From Acidovorax radicis (GTDB lineage: Bacteria; Pseudomonadota; Gammaproteobacteria; Burkholderiales; Burkholderiaceae_C), in the NCBI RefSeq assembly GCF_020510705.1, contig NZ_CP075184.1, positions 3,224,001 to 3,288,000 of the forward strand: a DNA stretch of 64,000 nt, written 5' to 3'. The position numbers and the translations under genes were made by a program. Below, piece by piece: positions 28,804 through 37,894 of the stretch (positions within the stretch are counted from its first letter, which is position 1; each line of letters starts with the position of its first letter). Under the pieces are notes generated by a model. The model saw only the letters and a list, made by a program, of their open reading frames with translations, had not been told where the DNA came from and made no database searches.

Positions 28804-29787
28804 ATGAAACGACAACTGCTGACCCTGCTGGCCGCCGGCATGGCGCTGGCCGCCCTGCCCGCCGCGCACGCCCAGGCACCGGGCGCCGACTGGCCAAACA
28901 AACCCATCCGCTGGGTGGTGCCCTTCCCGCCAGGTGGCGCCATGGACGCCATTGCCCGCACGCTGGGCGACAAGGTCGGCAAGGCGCTCGGCCAGCCCTT
29001 CGTCATCGAGAACAAGGCGGGTGCGGGCGGCAACATCGGTGCCGACTACGTGGCCAAGCAGCCGGGTGACGGCTACACGATGATGATCACCTCTATCGGC
29101 ATGGCCACCAACAAGCCGCTGTATGGCAAGCTGTCCTACGACCCCATCAAGGACTTTGCGCCCGTGAGCCTGCTGGCCGTGGTACCCAATGTGCTGGTGA
29201 CCAACGCCACCCAGCCCGACGTGAAGACTGCCGCCGACGTGATCGCCGCCGCGCGCAAGACACCGGGCAAGCTCACCTACGGCTCGGCAGGCAATGGCAC
29301 GTCCATTCACCTGGCGGGCGAGGTGTTCAACTCGCTGGCGCAGACCGATATGCTGCACATCCCCTACAAGGGCAGCGGCCCGGCGTTGGCCGACCTCCTG
29401 GGCGGGCAGATCAACTACATGTTCGACAGCATCACCTCGGCCCGGCCGCACATCCAGTCGGGCAAGCTGCGCGCACTGGGGGTGACCACGGCCAAGCGCT
29501 CGGCCACCCTGCCCAACGTGCCCACGCTGGCCGAGGCCGGCCTGCCCGGCTACGAGGTATCGCCCTGGTTTGCCGTGTTCATGCCCACAGGCACGCCACC
29601 GGCCGTGGTAAACAAGCTCAACGCCGCGCTGCGCGATGCCATGAAACAACCCGACGTGGTGGCACGCTTTGAGAGCATCGGCGCCGAGCCCGTGGGCTCC
29701 ACGCCCGGCGAACTGACCAAGCACCTGGCGCGCGAATCCGACCGCTGGGCCAAACTGATCGCAGAGCGCGGCATCAAGCTGGACTGA
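28804..29787 (+). CDS. Bug-family tripartite tricarboxylate transporter substrate-binding protein
   Basis: A 327-residue periplasmic binding protein with a signal peptide (residues 1-24, ending AAHAQ). WPNKPIRWVVPFPPGG, VIENKAGAGGNIGADYVAK, YKGSGPALADLLGGQINYM and LPNVPTLAEAGLPGYE are typical of the Bug/TctC family, which is greatly expanded in Burkholderiales. No TctA/TctB membrane genes are near. Its place between catC and catA suggests a role in sensing or uptake of an aromatic acid or pathway intermediate; this is inference. Confidence 0.88.
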   Translation: MKRQLLTLLAAGMALAALPAAHAQAPGADWPNKPIRWVVPFPPGGAMDAIARTLGDKVGKALGQPFVIENKAGAGGNIGADYVAKQPGDGYTMMITSIGMATNKPLYGKLSYDPIKDFAPVSLLAVVPNVLVTNATQPDVKTAADVIAAARKTPGKLTYGSAGNGTSIHLAGEVFNSLAQTDMLHIPYKGSGPALADLLGGQINYMFDSITSARPHIQSGKLRALGVTTAKRSATLPNVPTLAEAGLPGYEVSPWFAVFMPTGTPPAVVNKLNAALRDAMKQPDVVARFESIGAEPVGSTPGELTKHLARESDRWAKLIAERGIKLD

Positions 29788-29862
29788 TGCAGACGCGGGC
29801 TTGCAAAGCCTCCGTCTTTTTTGCCCACGATCCCTTCATCCATTCCCGCAGAGGAGACAAAC

Positions 29863-30777
29863 ATGGCAGAACTCACCCAGGCCCAGTTGCTCGAACTGGT
29901 CAACACCAAAAGGATCGCCCCCGGCAATGCCCGTGTGCGCCAGCTCACCGAGCGCATCGTCACCGACCTGTTCAAGACCATCAACGAGCTCGATGTGACC
30001 CCCGACGAATTCTGGGCGGGCATCGCCTGGCTCACCCGCCTGGGCGCGGCCGGCCAGACCGGCCTGATCACGGCCGGGCTGGGTTTTGACCGCCTGCTGG
30101 ACATCCGCGCCGATGAGGCCGACCAGCGCGCCGGCCGTGCCGGTGGCACACCCCGAGCCATCGAAGGACCGCTGTTCGTAGCTGGCGCCCCAACATCCAA
30201 GGCGGAGGCGCGTGTGGACGAGGGCGAGCCCAAGGGCGAGATCTTCGTCATGGAAGGCCAGGTGCTGGACCTCGACGGCACGCCCGTTCCCCATGCCATG
30301 GTCGATGTGTGGCATGCCAACGAGCAAGGCGGCTATTCGCACTTCTTCCCGGGCATGCAGCCCTACGAACTGCGCCGCCGCATCGAGACCGACGCCAACG
30401 GCTTTTACCGCTTGCGCAGCTTCCTGCCCCCGGGCTATGCCATTCCACCCACCGGCCCGGTGGCCGATCTGTTTGCAGCCCTCGGCCGCCACGGCAACCG
30501 CCCCGCGCACATCCACTTCCTGGTGGCTGCGCCGGGCCTGCGCACACTGACCACACAAGTCAACATCCCAGGCGACACCTACATCGACGACGACTTTGCC
30601 TTCGCCACGCGCGACGGCCTGATCGTGAACCTGGAGAAGAACGTGGCGCCCGCAGGCTACGAGTCGCTGGGCATCACCGCACCGTTCACGCGTTCGCGCT
30701 TCAACTTCGTGATGCAAAAGGCCCAGGACGAAAATGAAGCGCTGCCGCTGACCCGCATGGAGCGCGTGGCGGGCTGA
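29863..30777 (+). CDS. catA: catechol 1,2-dioxygenase
   Basis: Intradiol dioxygenase with non-haem Fe(III), cutting catechol to cis,cis-muconate. The 304-residue product has the iron ligands Y158 (GGYSHF), Y192 (PPGYAIP), H216 and H218 (PAHIHFLV) and an N-terminal helical dimerisation region. ATG 29863 follows GAGGAG at about 7 bases. It closes the cat operon and is followed by a strong terminator. Confidence 0.95.
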   Translation: MAELTQAQLLELVNTKRIAPGNARVRQLTERIVTDLFKTINELDVTPDEFWAGIAWLTRLGAAGQTGLITAGLGFDRLLDIRADEADQRAGRAGGTPRAIEGPLFVAGAPTSKAEARVDEGEPKGEIFVMEGQVLDLDGTPVPHAMVDVWHANEQGGYSHFFPGMQPYELRRRIETDANGFYRLRSFLPPGYAIPPTGPVADLFAALGRHGNRPAHIHFLVAAPGLRTLTTQVNIPGDTYIDDDFAFATRDGLIVNLEKNVAPAGYESLGITAPFTRSRFNFVMQKAQDENEALPLTRMERVAG

Positions 30778-30823
30778 GCGCCCACGCCGTGGCAGCATGG
30801 CTGCCTGCTGATCTGGCACACGG

Positions 30824-30850
30824 CCGCCTTCTGACGAAGACGGTTTTTTT
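30824..30850 (+). terminator. intrinsic terminator of the cat operon
   Basis: Stem CCGCCTTC/GAAGACGG (one mismatch) with loop TGAC, followed by seven T. It lies about 45 bases after catA. Confidence 0.8.
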
Positions 30851-30858
30851 GTTTGATT

Positions 30859-30912
30859 GCTACTATTTTTATAGCTTTTAGCGCTTATCCATAAAGCGCT
30901 TGAGGCAAAAAA
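30859..30912 (+). repeat. palindromic repeat, copy 4
   Basis: ATAGCTTTTAGCGCTTATCC then ATAAAGCGCTTGAGGC. It lies just after the cat operon terminator. The rest of the 343-base gap before the next gene shows nothing further than a Shine-Dalgarno at its end. Confidence 0.8.
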
Positions 30913-31120
30913 CGCTTGAATTTTCAGTCCTGACCGCCATGGATAAATGTCCTATGCCGGGTGCCAGGCACTAGGTGGCAGCTGCCTGGTAGCGCTGTGC
31001 CTGCGCAAGCAGGCCAGCTCTGACACACGGCCGGGCCCCATAGCGGCGCACAATGATTGAGAGCACGTGTTCGGGACGCAAGCGCGCGCTCTGCAATGCA
31101 CTCACCACAAGGAGAACACC

Positions 31121-32644
31121 ATGGGCACCTCCCCTGCAACCCCAACCGCCCCTGCGGCAGCACCCGGTGCGAGCGGGGTTCAACGTACGGGCCTGATCGC
31201 TGCGCTGCTGGCCCTGGCCGCCGTCGTGTGGATGCCCGCCGCGCAAGGCCTGCCGGCGTCGGGCCAGGTGATGCTGGGTATCCTGGCCTTCGCCGTGATC
31301 GTGTGGATGACCGAGGCGCTGGACTATGCCGTCAGCGCCGTGGCCATCGGTGCGCTGATGATTTTCTTGCTGGCCTTCACGCCCGCCACCGACAAGCCCG
31401 GCGCCATGGACATGGGCACGAGCGGCGCGCTCAACCTGGCGTTGTCCGGCTTTTCCAGCAGCGCTGTGGCACTGGTGGCGGCGGCCTGCTTTATCGCTGC
31501 GGCCATGACCGCCACGGGGCTGGACCGGCGCATCGCGCTCGTGGTGCTGTCCAAGGTGGACGCCAAGTCCAACCACATCGTCATCGGCGCCATGGGGGTG
31601 GGTTTTCTGCTCTCGTTCATCGTGCCCAGCACCACGGCGCGCGTGGCCTGCCTGATGCCGATCATGATGGGCTTCATCCTCGCGTTCAAGGTGGACAAAC
31701 GCAGCCGCTTTGCCGCCCTGCTGGTGATCACCGCCGCGCAGACCGCCAGCGTGTGGAACATCGGCATCAAGACCGCCGCCGCACAGAACATGGTGGCCGT
31801 GGGCTTCATCGAAAAGCAGTTTGGCACCAGCATCACCTGGACCGACTGGTTCATCGCTGGCGCGCCGTTCGCGGCGGCACTGTCGATCGCGCTGTACGTC
31901 ATCATGACGCGCATGATGCGGCCCGAGATGGACGAAATCGCGGGCGGCAAAACCGCTATCCGTGAGCAACTCGACGCGCTCGGCGCCATGACGGCCAGAG
32001 AATGGAAACTGCTGGCATTGGTGCTGGCCCTGCTCGCGTTCTGGTCCACCGAGAAGGTACTGCACGACTTCGACACCTCATCGACCACCATCGCCGCCAT
32101 TGCCATCATGCTGGCGCCACGCGTCGGCGTGATGAACTGGAAGGAGTCGCAAAAGGGGTTTCCGTGGGGCACGGTGGTGTTGTTCGCCGTGGGCATCAGC
32201 GTGGGCTCGGCGCTGCTCAAGACCAATGCCGCCGGCTGGCTGGCCCACCTGATCGTGACGCACCTGGGCCTGCAAAACGCCAGCGCCTTCGCCATCCTGA
32301 TGCTGCTGTCGCTGTTCTTGATCATCATCCACCTGGGCTTTGCCAGCGCTACAGCGCTGGCCTCCACCATGGTCCCGATCATCATCAGCGTGCTCATGGC
32401 CGTGCAAACGCCGGGCATCAACGTCATCGGCATGACCATGCTGCTGCAGTTTGTGGTGAGCTTTGGTTTCATCCTGCCAGTGAACGCCCCCCAGAACATG
32501 ATTGCCTACGGCACCGACACCTTCGAGGCGCGCGACTTCATCCGCACCGGCCTGGTCATCACGCTCGCCGCGATGGTCCTGCTGGTGGTTTTTGCACTGA
32601 CCTATTGGCCATGGATGGGCTACATGACACTGCCGGGTGCCTGA
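31121..32644 (+). CDS. DASS-family (SLC13) sodium:carboxylate symporter
   Basis: A 507-residue inner-membrane carrier with about 12 hydrophobic segments. Family features include FIVPSTTARVACLMPI, AAQTASVWNIG, LFAVGISVGSALLKT and FVVSFGFILPVNAPQNM (the conserved Pro/Asn of the second clamshell loop). DASS proteins import di- and tricarboxylates or related anions with Na+. It follows the cat genes but behind their terminator, so co-regulation is not shown. ATG 31121 is preceded by AAGGAG. Confidence 0.88.
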   Translation: MGTSPATPTAPAAAPGASGVQRTGLIAALLALAAVVWMPAAQGLPASGQVMLGILAFAVIVWMTEALDYAVSAVAIGALMIFLLAFTPATDKPGAMDMGTSGALNLALSGFSSSAVALVAAACFIAAAMTATGLDRRIALVVLSKVDAKSNHIVIGAMGVGFLLSFIVPSTTARVACLMPIMMGFILAFKVDKRSRFAALLVITAAQTASVWNIGIKTAAAQNMVAVGFIEKQFGTSITWTDWFIAGAPFAAALSIALYVIMTRMMRPEMDEIAGGKTAIREQLDALGAMTAREWKLLALVLALLAFWSTEKVLHDFDTSSTTIAAIAIMLAPRVGVMNWKESQKGFPWGTVVLFAVGISVGSALLKTNAAGWLAHLIVTHLGLQNASAFAILMLLSLFLIIIHLGFASATALASTMVPIIISVLMAVQTPGINVIGMTMLLQFVVSFGFILPVNAPQNMIAYGTDTFEARDFIRTGLVITLAAMVLLVVFALTYWPWMGYMTLPGA

Positions 32645-32660
32645 AAACAGGGCTTGGGGT

Positions 32661-32705
32661 AAAAATAGCCGCCAGCGCTTATCCATCAATCGCTAGCAGC
32701 TCTCT
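32661..32705 (-). repeat. palindromic repeat, copy 5
   Basis: On the minus strand AGCTGCTAGCGATTGATGG then ATAAGCGCTGGCGGCTAT. It sits in the 356-base gap between the converging transporter and cobT genes, which holds two repeat copies and no gene I can support. Confidence 0.75.
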
Positions 32706-32949
32706 TTTTAGAAGCATGTATGGCTGTGCCGATGGCCTATCGGCAATCCGGCCAGAACACGGCGGGACAGGGCCGGACAGGCACCCTTAGCAACTTTGGC
32801 GGCTCTGAGCACGCTGCGCGCGCCGCGCGCGATCAGCGGTCGCAATGGCGCCCGTTGCCACGCCCCATCAACGCCGCCCCACCGGGCCAAGGGCGCGCGT
32901 CAGATGCAGGCGGTTGTGCGGGGGTGATGAATGCCCCATGAAGCTCCTC

Positions 32950-32990
32950 TTTTGATAGCTTTCCGCGCTTGTTACGCGGGCGCTAGAGGC
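32950..32990 (+). repeat. palindromic repeat, copy 6
   Basis: ATAGCTTTCCGCGCTTG then GCGGGCGCTAGAGGC, a diverged copy. It ends about 10 bases from the cobT stop codon on the opposite strand. Confidence 0.7.
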
Positions 32991-33000
32991 AAAAAAGGCT

Positions 33001-34059
33001 TCAAACCGACTGCGTAGCCACCCCCGCAGCCTCAAAACTCGCCATCTCCCGCAACACGGCGCAGGTCGACTGCAGCAGCGGCCAGGCCAGGGCCGCGCCA
33101 GAGCCTTCGCCCAGGCGCAACCCCAGGTCCAGCAGCGGTTCGGCCTGCATCTGCGCCAGCATGAGGCTGTGGCCGCGTTCGCCAGAGCGGTGGGCAAATA
33201 CACAGCGCTGCAAAACGGCGGGCTGCAGGCGGCTGGCCACCAGCACGGCCGCGCTGGTGATGAAGCCGTCCACCACAATCACGCGCCGCTCGGCCGCGGC
33301 CTGTAGCACTGCGCCCACCAGGGTGGCCACCTCGTAGCCGCCCAGGGCGGCCAGCGCGTCGAGGGGACTCGTGGCTTCGGCGTTCACATCCAGCGCCTGC
33401 TGCAGCACGGCGCGCTTGCGTTCGATGCCAGCGGCATCCAGGCCTGTGCCCGCGCCCGTCACCTCGGCCAGTGGCAGCCCTGCCAGTCGCGCCAGCAACA
33501 ACGATGCCACCGAGGTGTTGGCAATCCCCATCTCGCCCAGCAGCAAGGCGTTGCCCGGCAGCCCGCGTACCACCTCCACACCGTTGGCCAGCGCCTGGGC
33601 ACATTGCTCCGCGCTCATCGCAGGGCCTACGGATGCATCCTGCGTGCCGGGCGCCACCTTGCGCAGCAACAGGCGCGGCTGGCCGGGCGCGGCGTCGCGC
33701 GCAGCGATGGGCTTGGCCACACCGCAGTCCACCACCGTGAGGCCCAGGCCATGCTGGCGCGCGAGCACGCTCACGGCAGCGCCGCCAGCCAGAAAGTTCT
33801 CCACCATCTGCCAGGTCACGTCGCTCGGGAAGGCCGAGACGCCACGCGCTGCCAGGCCGTGGTCACCTGCGAAGACGACCATCTGGGGCTGCTCCAGCCG
33901 GGGCGATTCTGTGCCCTGGATCTGCCCCAGCGTGAGCGCGAGGTTTTCCAGGCGCCCGAGCGAGCCCAGTGGTTTGGTTTTGTTGTTCAGCTTGTGCTGC
34001 AGGGCCTGGGTGAGCTGTGGGTCGGCGAGGTCGGCAATCAGGGGAAGGTGGGCGGTCAT
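33001..34059 (-). CDS. cobT: nicotinate-nucleotide--dimethylbenzimidazole phosphoribosyltransferase
   Basis: Activates the lower ligand: it joins dimethylbenzimidazole with nicotinate mononucleotide to give alpha-ribazole phosphate. The 352-residue protein has normal length. KTKPLGSLGRLE, VFAGDHGLAARGVSAFP, LLGEMGIANTSVASL and the catalytic Glu in LRLGEGSGAALAWPLL are visible. ATG 34059 is preferred over one seven codons upstream. It follows bluB by 78 bases, so lower-ligand synthesis and activation are paired under one riboswitch. Confidence 0.95.
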   Translation of the reverse strand: MTAHLPLIADLADPQLTQALQHKLNNKTKPLGSLGRLENLALTLGQIQGTESPRLEQPQMVVFAGDHGLAARGVSAFPSDVTWQMVENFLAGGAAVSVLARQHGLGLTVVDCGVAKPIAARDAAPGQPRLLLRKVAPGTQDASVGPAMSAEQCAQALANGVEVVRGLPGNALLLGEMGIANTSVASLLLARLAGLPLAEVTGAGTGLDAAGIERKRAVLQQALDVNAEATSPLDALAALGGYEVATLVGAVLQAAAERRVIVVDGFITSAAVLVASRLQPAVLQRCVFAHRSGERGHSLMLAQMQAEPLLDLGLRLGEGSGAALAWPLLQSTCAVLREMASFEAAGVATQSV

Positions 34060-34137
34060 GGCGTGTTCAACTTTCAGCAAGGATTCAGCGCAGCCCGCAG
34101 ACGGGCCTGCGCGTGGGATCGTGGTTCCGCGACGGAC

Positions 34138-34902
34138 TTATGCCGTGGCGAGGGTCTGGCGGGTGCGCTGCGCCGCCGCCTGGTCACGCTGCAAATGAGC
34201 GATGAGCGGCTGCTCGTCGTCGCGCTGGCCCCATTGGTCGAAGTACACGAGATCTTCCATGGGCAGGCGCGGCAGCCAGCCTGCGGTTTCCAGCTCGGGC
34301 TTGTCGTGGAAGTGGCTGACATAGCCCACGCACAGGTAGGCGATGGGCGTAATGCCCTTGGGAATGCCCAGCGCCTCCTGCAGGTCGGCTTGGTGGAAGA
34401 TGCTGACCCAGCCCACGCCCAGCCCTTCGGCGCGCGCGGCCAGCCACAGGTTCTGCACGGCGCAAACGCTGCTGTACAGGTCCATGGTTTTCATGTGGGT
34501 GCGCCCCACCACCACCGGGCCGGTGCGCTCGCGGTCGCAGGTGATGCAGATGCCGATGGGCGCCTCGACGAGGCCTTCGAGCTTGAGCTTTTGGTACACC
34601 GCACGCTTGTCACCCTCAAACATGTCGGCGGCCTCGGCATGTGCCTTGGCGAAGGCGCCGTGCACCCGGCGCTTGGTCTCCTGCAACTGCACCACCAGAA
34701 AGTTCCAGGGCTGCATGAAGCCCACCGAGGGTGCGTAGTGCGCGGCCGTCAGGATGCGACTCAGCACCTCATCGGGCACGGGTGTGGGCAAAAACTGCCC
34801 GCGCACATCGCGGCGTGAAAAGATGGTGTGGTAAATGGCGTCGCGGGCCTCTTGCGTGAAGGCGTGAACGCTTTGCGTGGCTTGCGCCGGTGCGGTATTC
34901 AT
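34138..34902 (-). CDS. bluB: 5,6-dimethylbenzimidazole synthase
   Basis: Flavin-destroying enzyme of the nitroreductase fold that turns FMNH2 and O2 into dimethylbenzimidazole, the lower ligand of B12. The 254-residue product has FSRRDVRGQFLP, HYAPSVGFMQPWNF, RTHMKTMDLYSSVCAVQNLW and LCVGYVSHF. An aerobic lower-ligand route is therefore encoded. A cobalamin riboswitch lies directly upstream. Confidence 0.94.
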   Translation of the reverse strand: MNTAPAQATQSVHAFTQEARDAIYHTIFSRRDVRGQFLPTPVPDEVLSRILTAAHYAPSVGFMQPWNFLVVQLQETKRRVHGAFAKAHAEAADMFEGDKRAVYQKLKLEGLVEAPIGICITCDRERTGPVVVGRTHMKTMDLYSSVCAVQNLWLAARAEGLGVGWVSIFHQADLQEALGIPKGITPIAYLCVGYVSHFHDKPELETAGWLPRLPMEDLVYFDQWGQRDDEQPLIAHLQRDQAAAQRTRQTLATA

Positions 34903-34930
34903 TGCAGTCCCCTGTGCGTGAATAGGTAGC

Positions 34931-34952
34931 GCGCTGCCTGGCCTTGCAGCGC
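34931..34952 (-). promoter_or_regulatory. hairpin between riboswitch and bluB start
   Basis: A perfect 7-bp stem GCGCTGC/GCAGCGC with an 8-base loop lies between the B12 box and the bluB start. No T-run follows, so translational rather than terminator-type control is suggested. Confidence 0.45.
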
Positions 34953-34963
34953 GTTGGATATTC

Positions 34964-35130
34964 AGGCCGGTCTTCTGGCTTGGAGTCGTCTGCCTTCACA
35001 CACCTTCCCGGCTTGGCAGCTAGTGGCATTTGCGCGAGGCATCATCCTTACAGCGTTGGGCACGCGGCGGGTTTGCACCGCCTTCCCGATTCTCCCTTTG
35101 CTTCATCGCATCGGGCACCTGAGGGGCGCG
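34964..35130 (-). promoter_or_regulatory. cobalamin riboswitch upstream of bluB-cobT
   Basis: On the minus strand the order is GGTGCCC (35113-35119), a GGGAGAATCGGGAAGG segment, AAACCCGCCGCG, the core GCCACTAGCTGCC, GGGAAGG, and the B12 box AAGCCAGAAGACCGGCC (34965-34982). This is the conserved pattern of the cobalamin riboswitch. High adenosylcobalamin should lower bluB-cobT expression. Confidence 0.88.
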
Positions 35131-35158
35131 ATGATAGCAGCCGCAGGCTGCGTATTTC

Positions 35159-36697
35159 TTACGCGATCAGCGCATCCAGCACGCCCGGTGCGAAGTGCCG
35201 AGCCACGCCGTCGGCCAGGCCGTCGAACACCGTCTCCAGCGTGGGCGCCTGGGCGCCAAACAGGGCTGTCAACACGACTGGGTCTTCAAACAGGCCGTGC
35301 AGATACACGCCCAGCACGTTACCCACCGGGTTCTGCCACGCGATGCCGGGGATGACCTCGCGCGCCACGTCGCCCTTGGCGGCCATGGCCGGGTGCTGGG
35401 CGGTCTGGCCGTGGTGGATTTCGTAGCCGCAGGCAGCCACGCCCGAGAGCGGCGCCCAGGCGCCCACGAGCGGCCCGAAGGCCGCACTGGTGCGCCGCAC
35501 GGTTTTGGCGGGCTCGAACACGGTGACCAGCGGCAGCAGGCCCAGGCCGGGGCCGTTGCCGTCGATGCCCTCGGGGTCGATCAGCGCCTCGCCCAGCATC
35601 TGCAGGCCGCCGCACACGCCGAGCACGGTGCCACCCCGGCCCGCGTGCGCGGCGATGGATTGGTCCAGCCCCTGAGCGCGCAGCCAGGCCAGGTCGGCCG
35701 CCGTGGCTTTCGATCCGGGCAGCACGATCCAGTCCGTCGGCCGCAGGCCCGCCACATCGGCCGGGCTGCGCACCCATTGCAGGCGCAGGCCGGGCACGTT
35801 CTTGAGCGGCTGGAATTCGTCGAGATTGCTGATGCGCGGGTAGGCCACCACGGCCACGGTGGTGTGCACGGCACCTGCGGTGGTGCTGCGATCGTCGAAC
35901 ACGCCATCCTCCTCGGGCAGGCCGTGGTGCCACTGCATGGGGATGGTGGCCACGGTGGGCACGCCGGTCAGTTCCTGCAGCATCTGTGGGGCGGGCGCGA
36001 GCAGCGCTGCGTCTCCCCGAAACTTGTTCAGCACAAATCCATGGATCAGCGCGCGTTCGTCCTCGGGCAGCAGCGCCCAGGTGCCGTACAGGTGGGCAAA
36101 CGCTCCGCCCCGGTCGATGTCGGTCACCAGCAGGCAACGCGCATCGGCATGGCGGGCCACCCGCATGTTCACGATGTCGCTGGCGTGCAGGTTGATCTCG
36201 GCGGGCGAGCCCGCGCCTTCGATCACCACCACATCGTTCTCGACGCGCAGCGCATCCAGCGCGGCGGCGATCTGCGGCCACACCTTTTCGCTGCGGCCGC
36301 GCCAGGGCATGGCGGTCAGTTCTGCGCTCACCTGGCCCATCAACACGACCTGGCTGTGCGTGTCGGCCTCGGGTTTGAGCAACAGCGGGTTCATACGCAC
36401 CTCGGGCTCGGCGCGGGCTGCGAGGGCCTGGAAATACTGGGCACTGCCGATCTCGCCCCAGGTGCCAAAGGCCCCTGCTTGCGCGCCATTGCCAGCGGGG
36501 CCCGGCACCACACGCGCGTTGTTGCTCATGTTCTGCGCCTTGAATGGCGCGACCTTGAGGCCCTGGTTGCTGTAGTAGCGGCACAGCGCGGTGGTGAGCC
36601 AGCTTTTGCCAGCGCCGCTGGTGGTGCCCAGCACCATCACGCAACGGGCCAGAGCGGGTGAACTGGAACGGGAAGGCGCGTTGGAATACATAGTCAT
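35159..36697 (-). CDS. cobQ: cobyric acid synthase
   Basis: Glutamine-dependent amidation of adenosylcobyrinate a,c-diamide at b, d, e and g to give cobyric acid. A 512-residue cytoplasmic protein: N-terminal ATP-binding domain with VLGTTSGAGKSWLTTALCRY and PFKAQNMSNNA, C-terminal glutaminase-like triad domain with the Cys in VLGVCGGLQMLG and His in YEIHHGQT. ATG 36697 is used; a second ATG is two codons later. It follows the DUF3037 gene by 28 bases and ends just before the second riboswitch. Confidence 0.94.
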   Translation of the reverse strand: MTMYSNAPSRSSSPALARCVMVLGTTSGAGKSWLTTALCRYYSNQGLKVAPFKAQNMSNNARVVPGPAGNGAQAGAFGTWGEIGSAQYFQALAARAEPEVRMNPLLLKPEADTHSQVVLMGQVSAELTAMPWRGRSEKVWPQIAAALDALRVENDVVVIEGAGSPAEINLHASDIVNMRVARHADARCLLVTDIDRGGAFAHLYGTWALLPEDERALIHGFVLNKFRGDAALLAPAPQMLQELTGVPTVATIPMQWHHGLPEEDGVFDDRSTTAGAVHTTVAVVAYPRISNLDEFQPLKNVPGLRLQWVRSPADVAGLRPTDWIVLPGSKATAADLAWLRAQGLDQSIAAHAGRGGTVLGVCGGLQMLGEALIDPEGIDGNGPGLGLLPLVTVFEPAKTVRRTSAAFGPLVGAWAPLSGVAACGYEIHHGQTAQHPAMAAKGDVAREVIPGIAWQNPVGNVLGVYLHGLFEDPVVLTALFGAQAPTLETVFDGLADGVARHFAPGVLDALIA

Positions 36698-36725
36698 GGG
36701 GAAAAACCAGGCGGGGGCGACGTGG

Positions 36726-37118
36726 CTATCGCAAGGGCCGCACCATGCGGTCCATGATGTGCTCAAGTGCGGCGGCAGCGTCAGTGCAGCGCCCGGTGTG
36801 CAGCGGCGATGTCTGGATGATGGAACTGCGCCGCGCCGTGAGCCAGTGAAAACGCGACCGATAAGGCAACTGCGCGATGGGCCCACACCCGGGCTCACCC
36901 GCACAGATGGCCACGATGGCCTGCAAGTGCCGGTGCACGGTGTCCACGTCGGCGGCCGGGTCCAGCGCCAGCAGGCGCGGCACGTCCAGCGCCATCGCGG
37001 CCTGCAAAAATCCCGTGCGCTGGCACGACAGGATCACCCCAGCGTTGATGAATTCTTCGCGCTCCACACGCGGCACCACCCGCACGATGGCGTAGTCATA
37101 CACATCAGCCGCGCGCAT
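36726..37118 (-). CDS. DUF3037 protein, partner of the HipA-like kinase
   Basis: A 130-residue soluble protein beginning with DVYDYAIVRVVPRVEREEFI and NAGVILSCQRTGFLQA, the DUF3037 signature. Function unknown. Its start overlaps the end of the HipA-like gene by 14 bases, the usual pairing of these two families as I recall it. The pair is set within the cobalamin genes. Confidence 0.85.
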   Translation of the reverse strand: MRAADVYDYAIVRVVPRVEREEFINAGVILSCQRTGFLQAAMALDVPRLLALDPAADVDTVHRHLQAIVAICAGEPGCGPIAQLPYRSRFHWLTARRSSIIQTSPLHTGRCTDAAAALEHIMDRMVRPLR

Positions 37119-37890
37119 TGATCGCTCCTTTCACCCAGGCCTCGCGCCCGGCCAGGCGCGCACAGAAATGATCAACGTACGCCTGGCGATGGGTGTGGGG
37201 CGCCGCCAGCGGCCCTTGTGGGTGCTCGGCGCCAGCCCCTGCCAGAAACTCATCGGGCACATCGGACAGGATTTGTGCAAGCACCTCGGGGGATAGCTTC
37301 GCGGCAAGTTCGGCATCGACGTCTGCCAGGGCCCTGGCCCGCGGCAGCAGCACGTGGTCGGCGATGGATGGAAAAGGCTTGGCAGGGTCTGCCACCGCGC
37401 CGTTCCACGCATGGTGAAACGTCAGCGCTGCACCGTGGTCAATGAGCCAGGGCTTGCGGTGCCACATCAGCAGGTTGGTGTTGCGCGCGCTGCGGTCCAC
37501 ATTGGCTACCAGGGCATCGAACCACACCAGACGCGAGGCGAAGTCAGCCGAGACCTCGTCCACTGCGGGGTCGAACGTGAGTGCGCCTGAAAGGTAGTCG
37601 AGCCCCACGTTGAGGCCAGCGCTGGCGCGGATCAGGTCCTGAATCTCCGGATCGGGCTCGGTCTGCGCCAAGGCGGGGTCGAGCTGGGCGAGCACGATCT
37701 CCGGCACCGGCAGACCCAGGGCTCGAGCGATGCCACCCGCGATGATCTCGGCCAGCAAGGCGCGCACCCCCTGCCCCGCGCCCCGGAACTTGAGCACATA
37801 CACACCCAGGTCGTCCCCTTCGACCACTGCGGGCATGGAGCCCCCTTCACGCAGCGGCGTGACGTAACGGCTGACGGTGATGGTGCGCAT
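37105..37890 (-). CDS. HipA-like kinase-fold protein
   Basis: A 261-residue protein of the short HipA family often paired with DUF3037. Kinase-like features are visible: Lys in YVLKFRGAG, the catalytic Asp-Asn region ALVANVDRSARNTNLL and the metal-binding D in WLIDHGAALTF. HipA proteins phosphorylate a partner; the target here is unknown and no HipB-like DNA-binding protein is adjacent. It starts 4 bases after cobD ends, within the cobalamin operon on the same strand. Confidence 0.8.
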   Translation of the reverse strand: MRTITVSRYVTPLREGGSMPAVVEGDDLGVYVLKFRGAGQGVRALLAEIIAGGIARALGLPVPEIVLAQLDPALAQTEPDPEIQDLIRASAGLNVGLDYLSGALTFDPAVDEVSADFASRLVWFDALVANVDRSARNTNLLMWHRKPWLIDHGAALTFHHAWNGAVADPAKPFPSIADHVLLPRARALADVDAELAAKLSPEVLAQILSDVPDEFLAGAGAEHPQGPLAAPHTHRQAYVDHFCARLAGREAWVKGAINARG

Positions 37891-37894
37891 GGGT

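Noticed and set aside
32708..32941. Small frames of 60-73 codons in the gap between the DASS transporter and cobT
   Set aside because: No family likeness, no ribosome-binding site, and frames occur on both strands as expected by chance.
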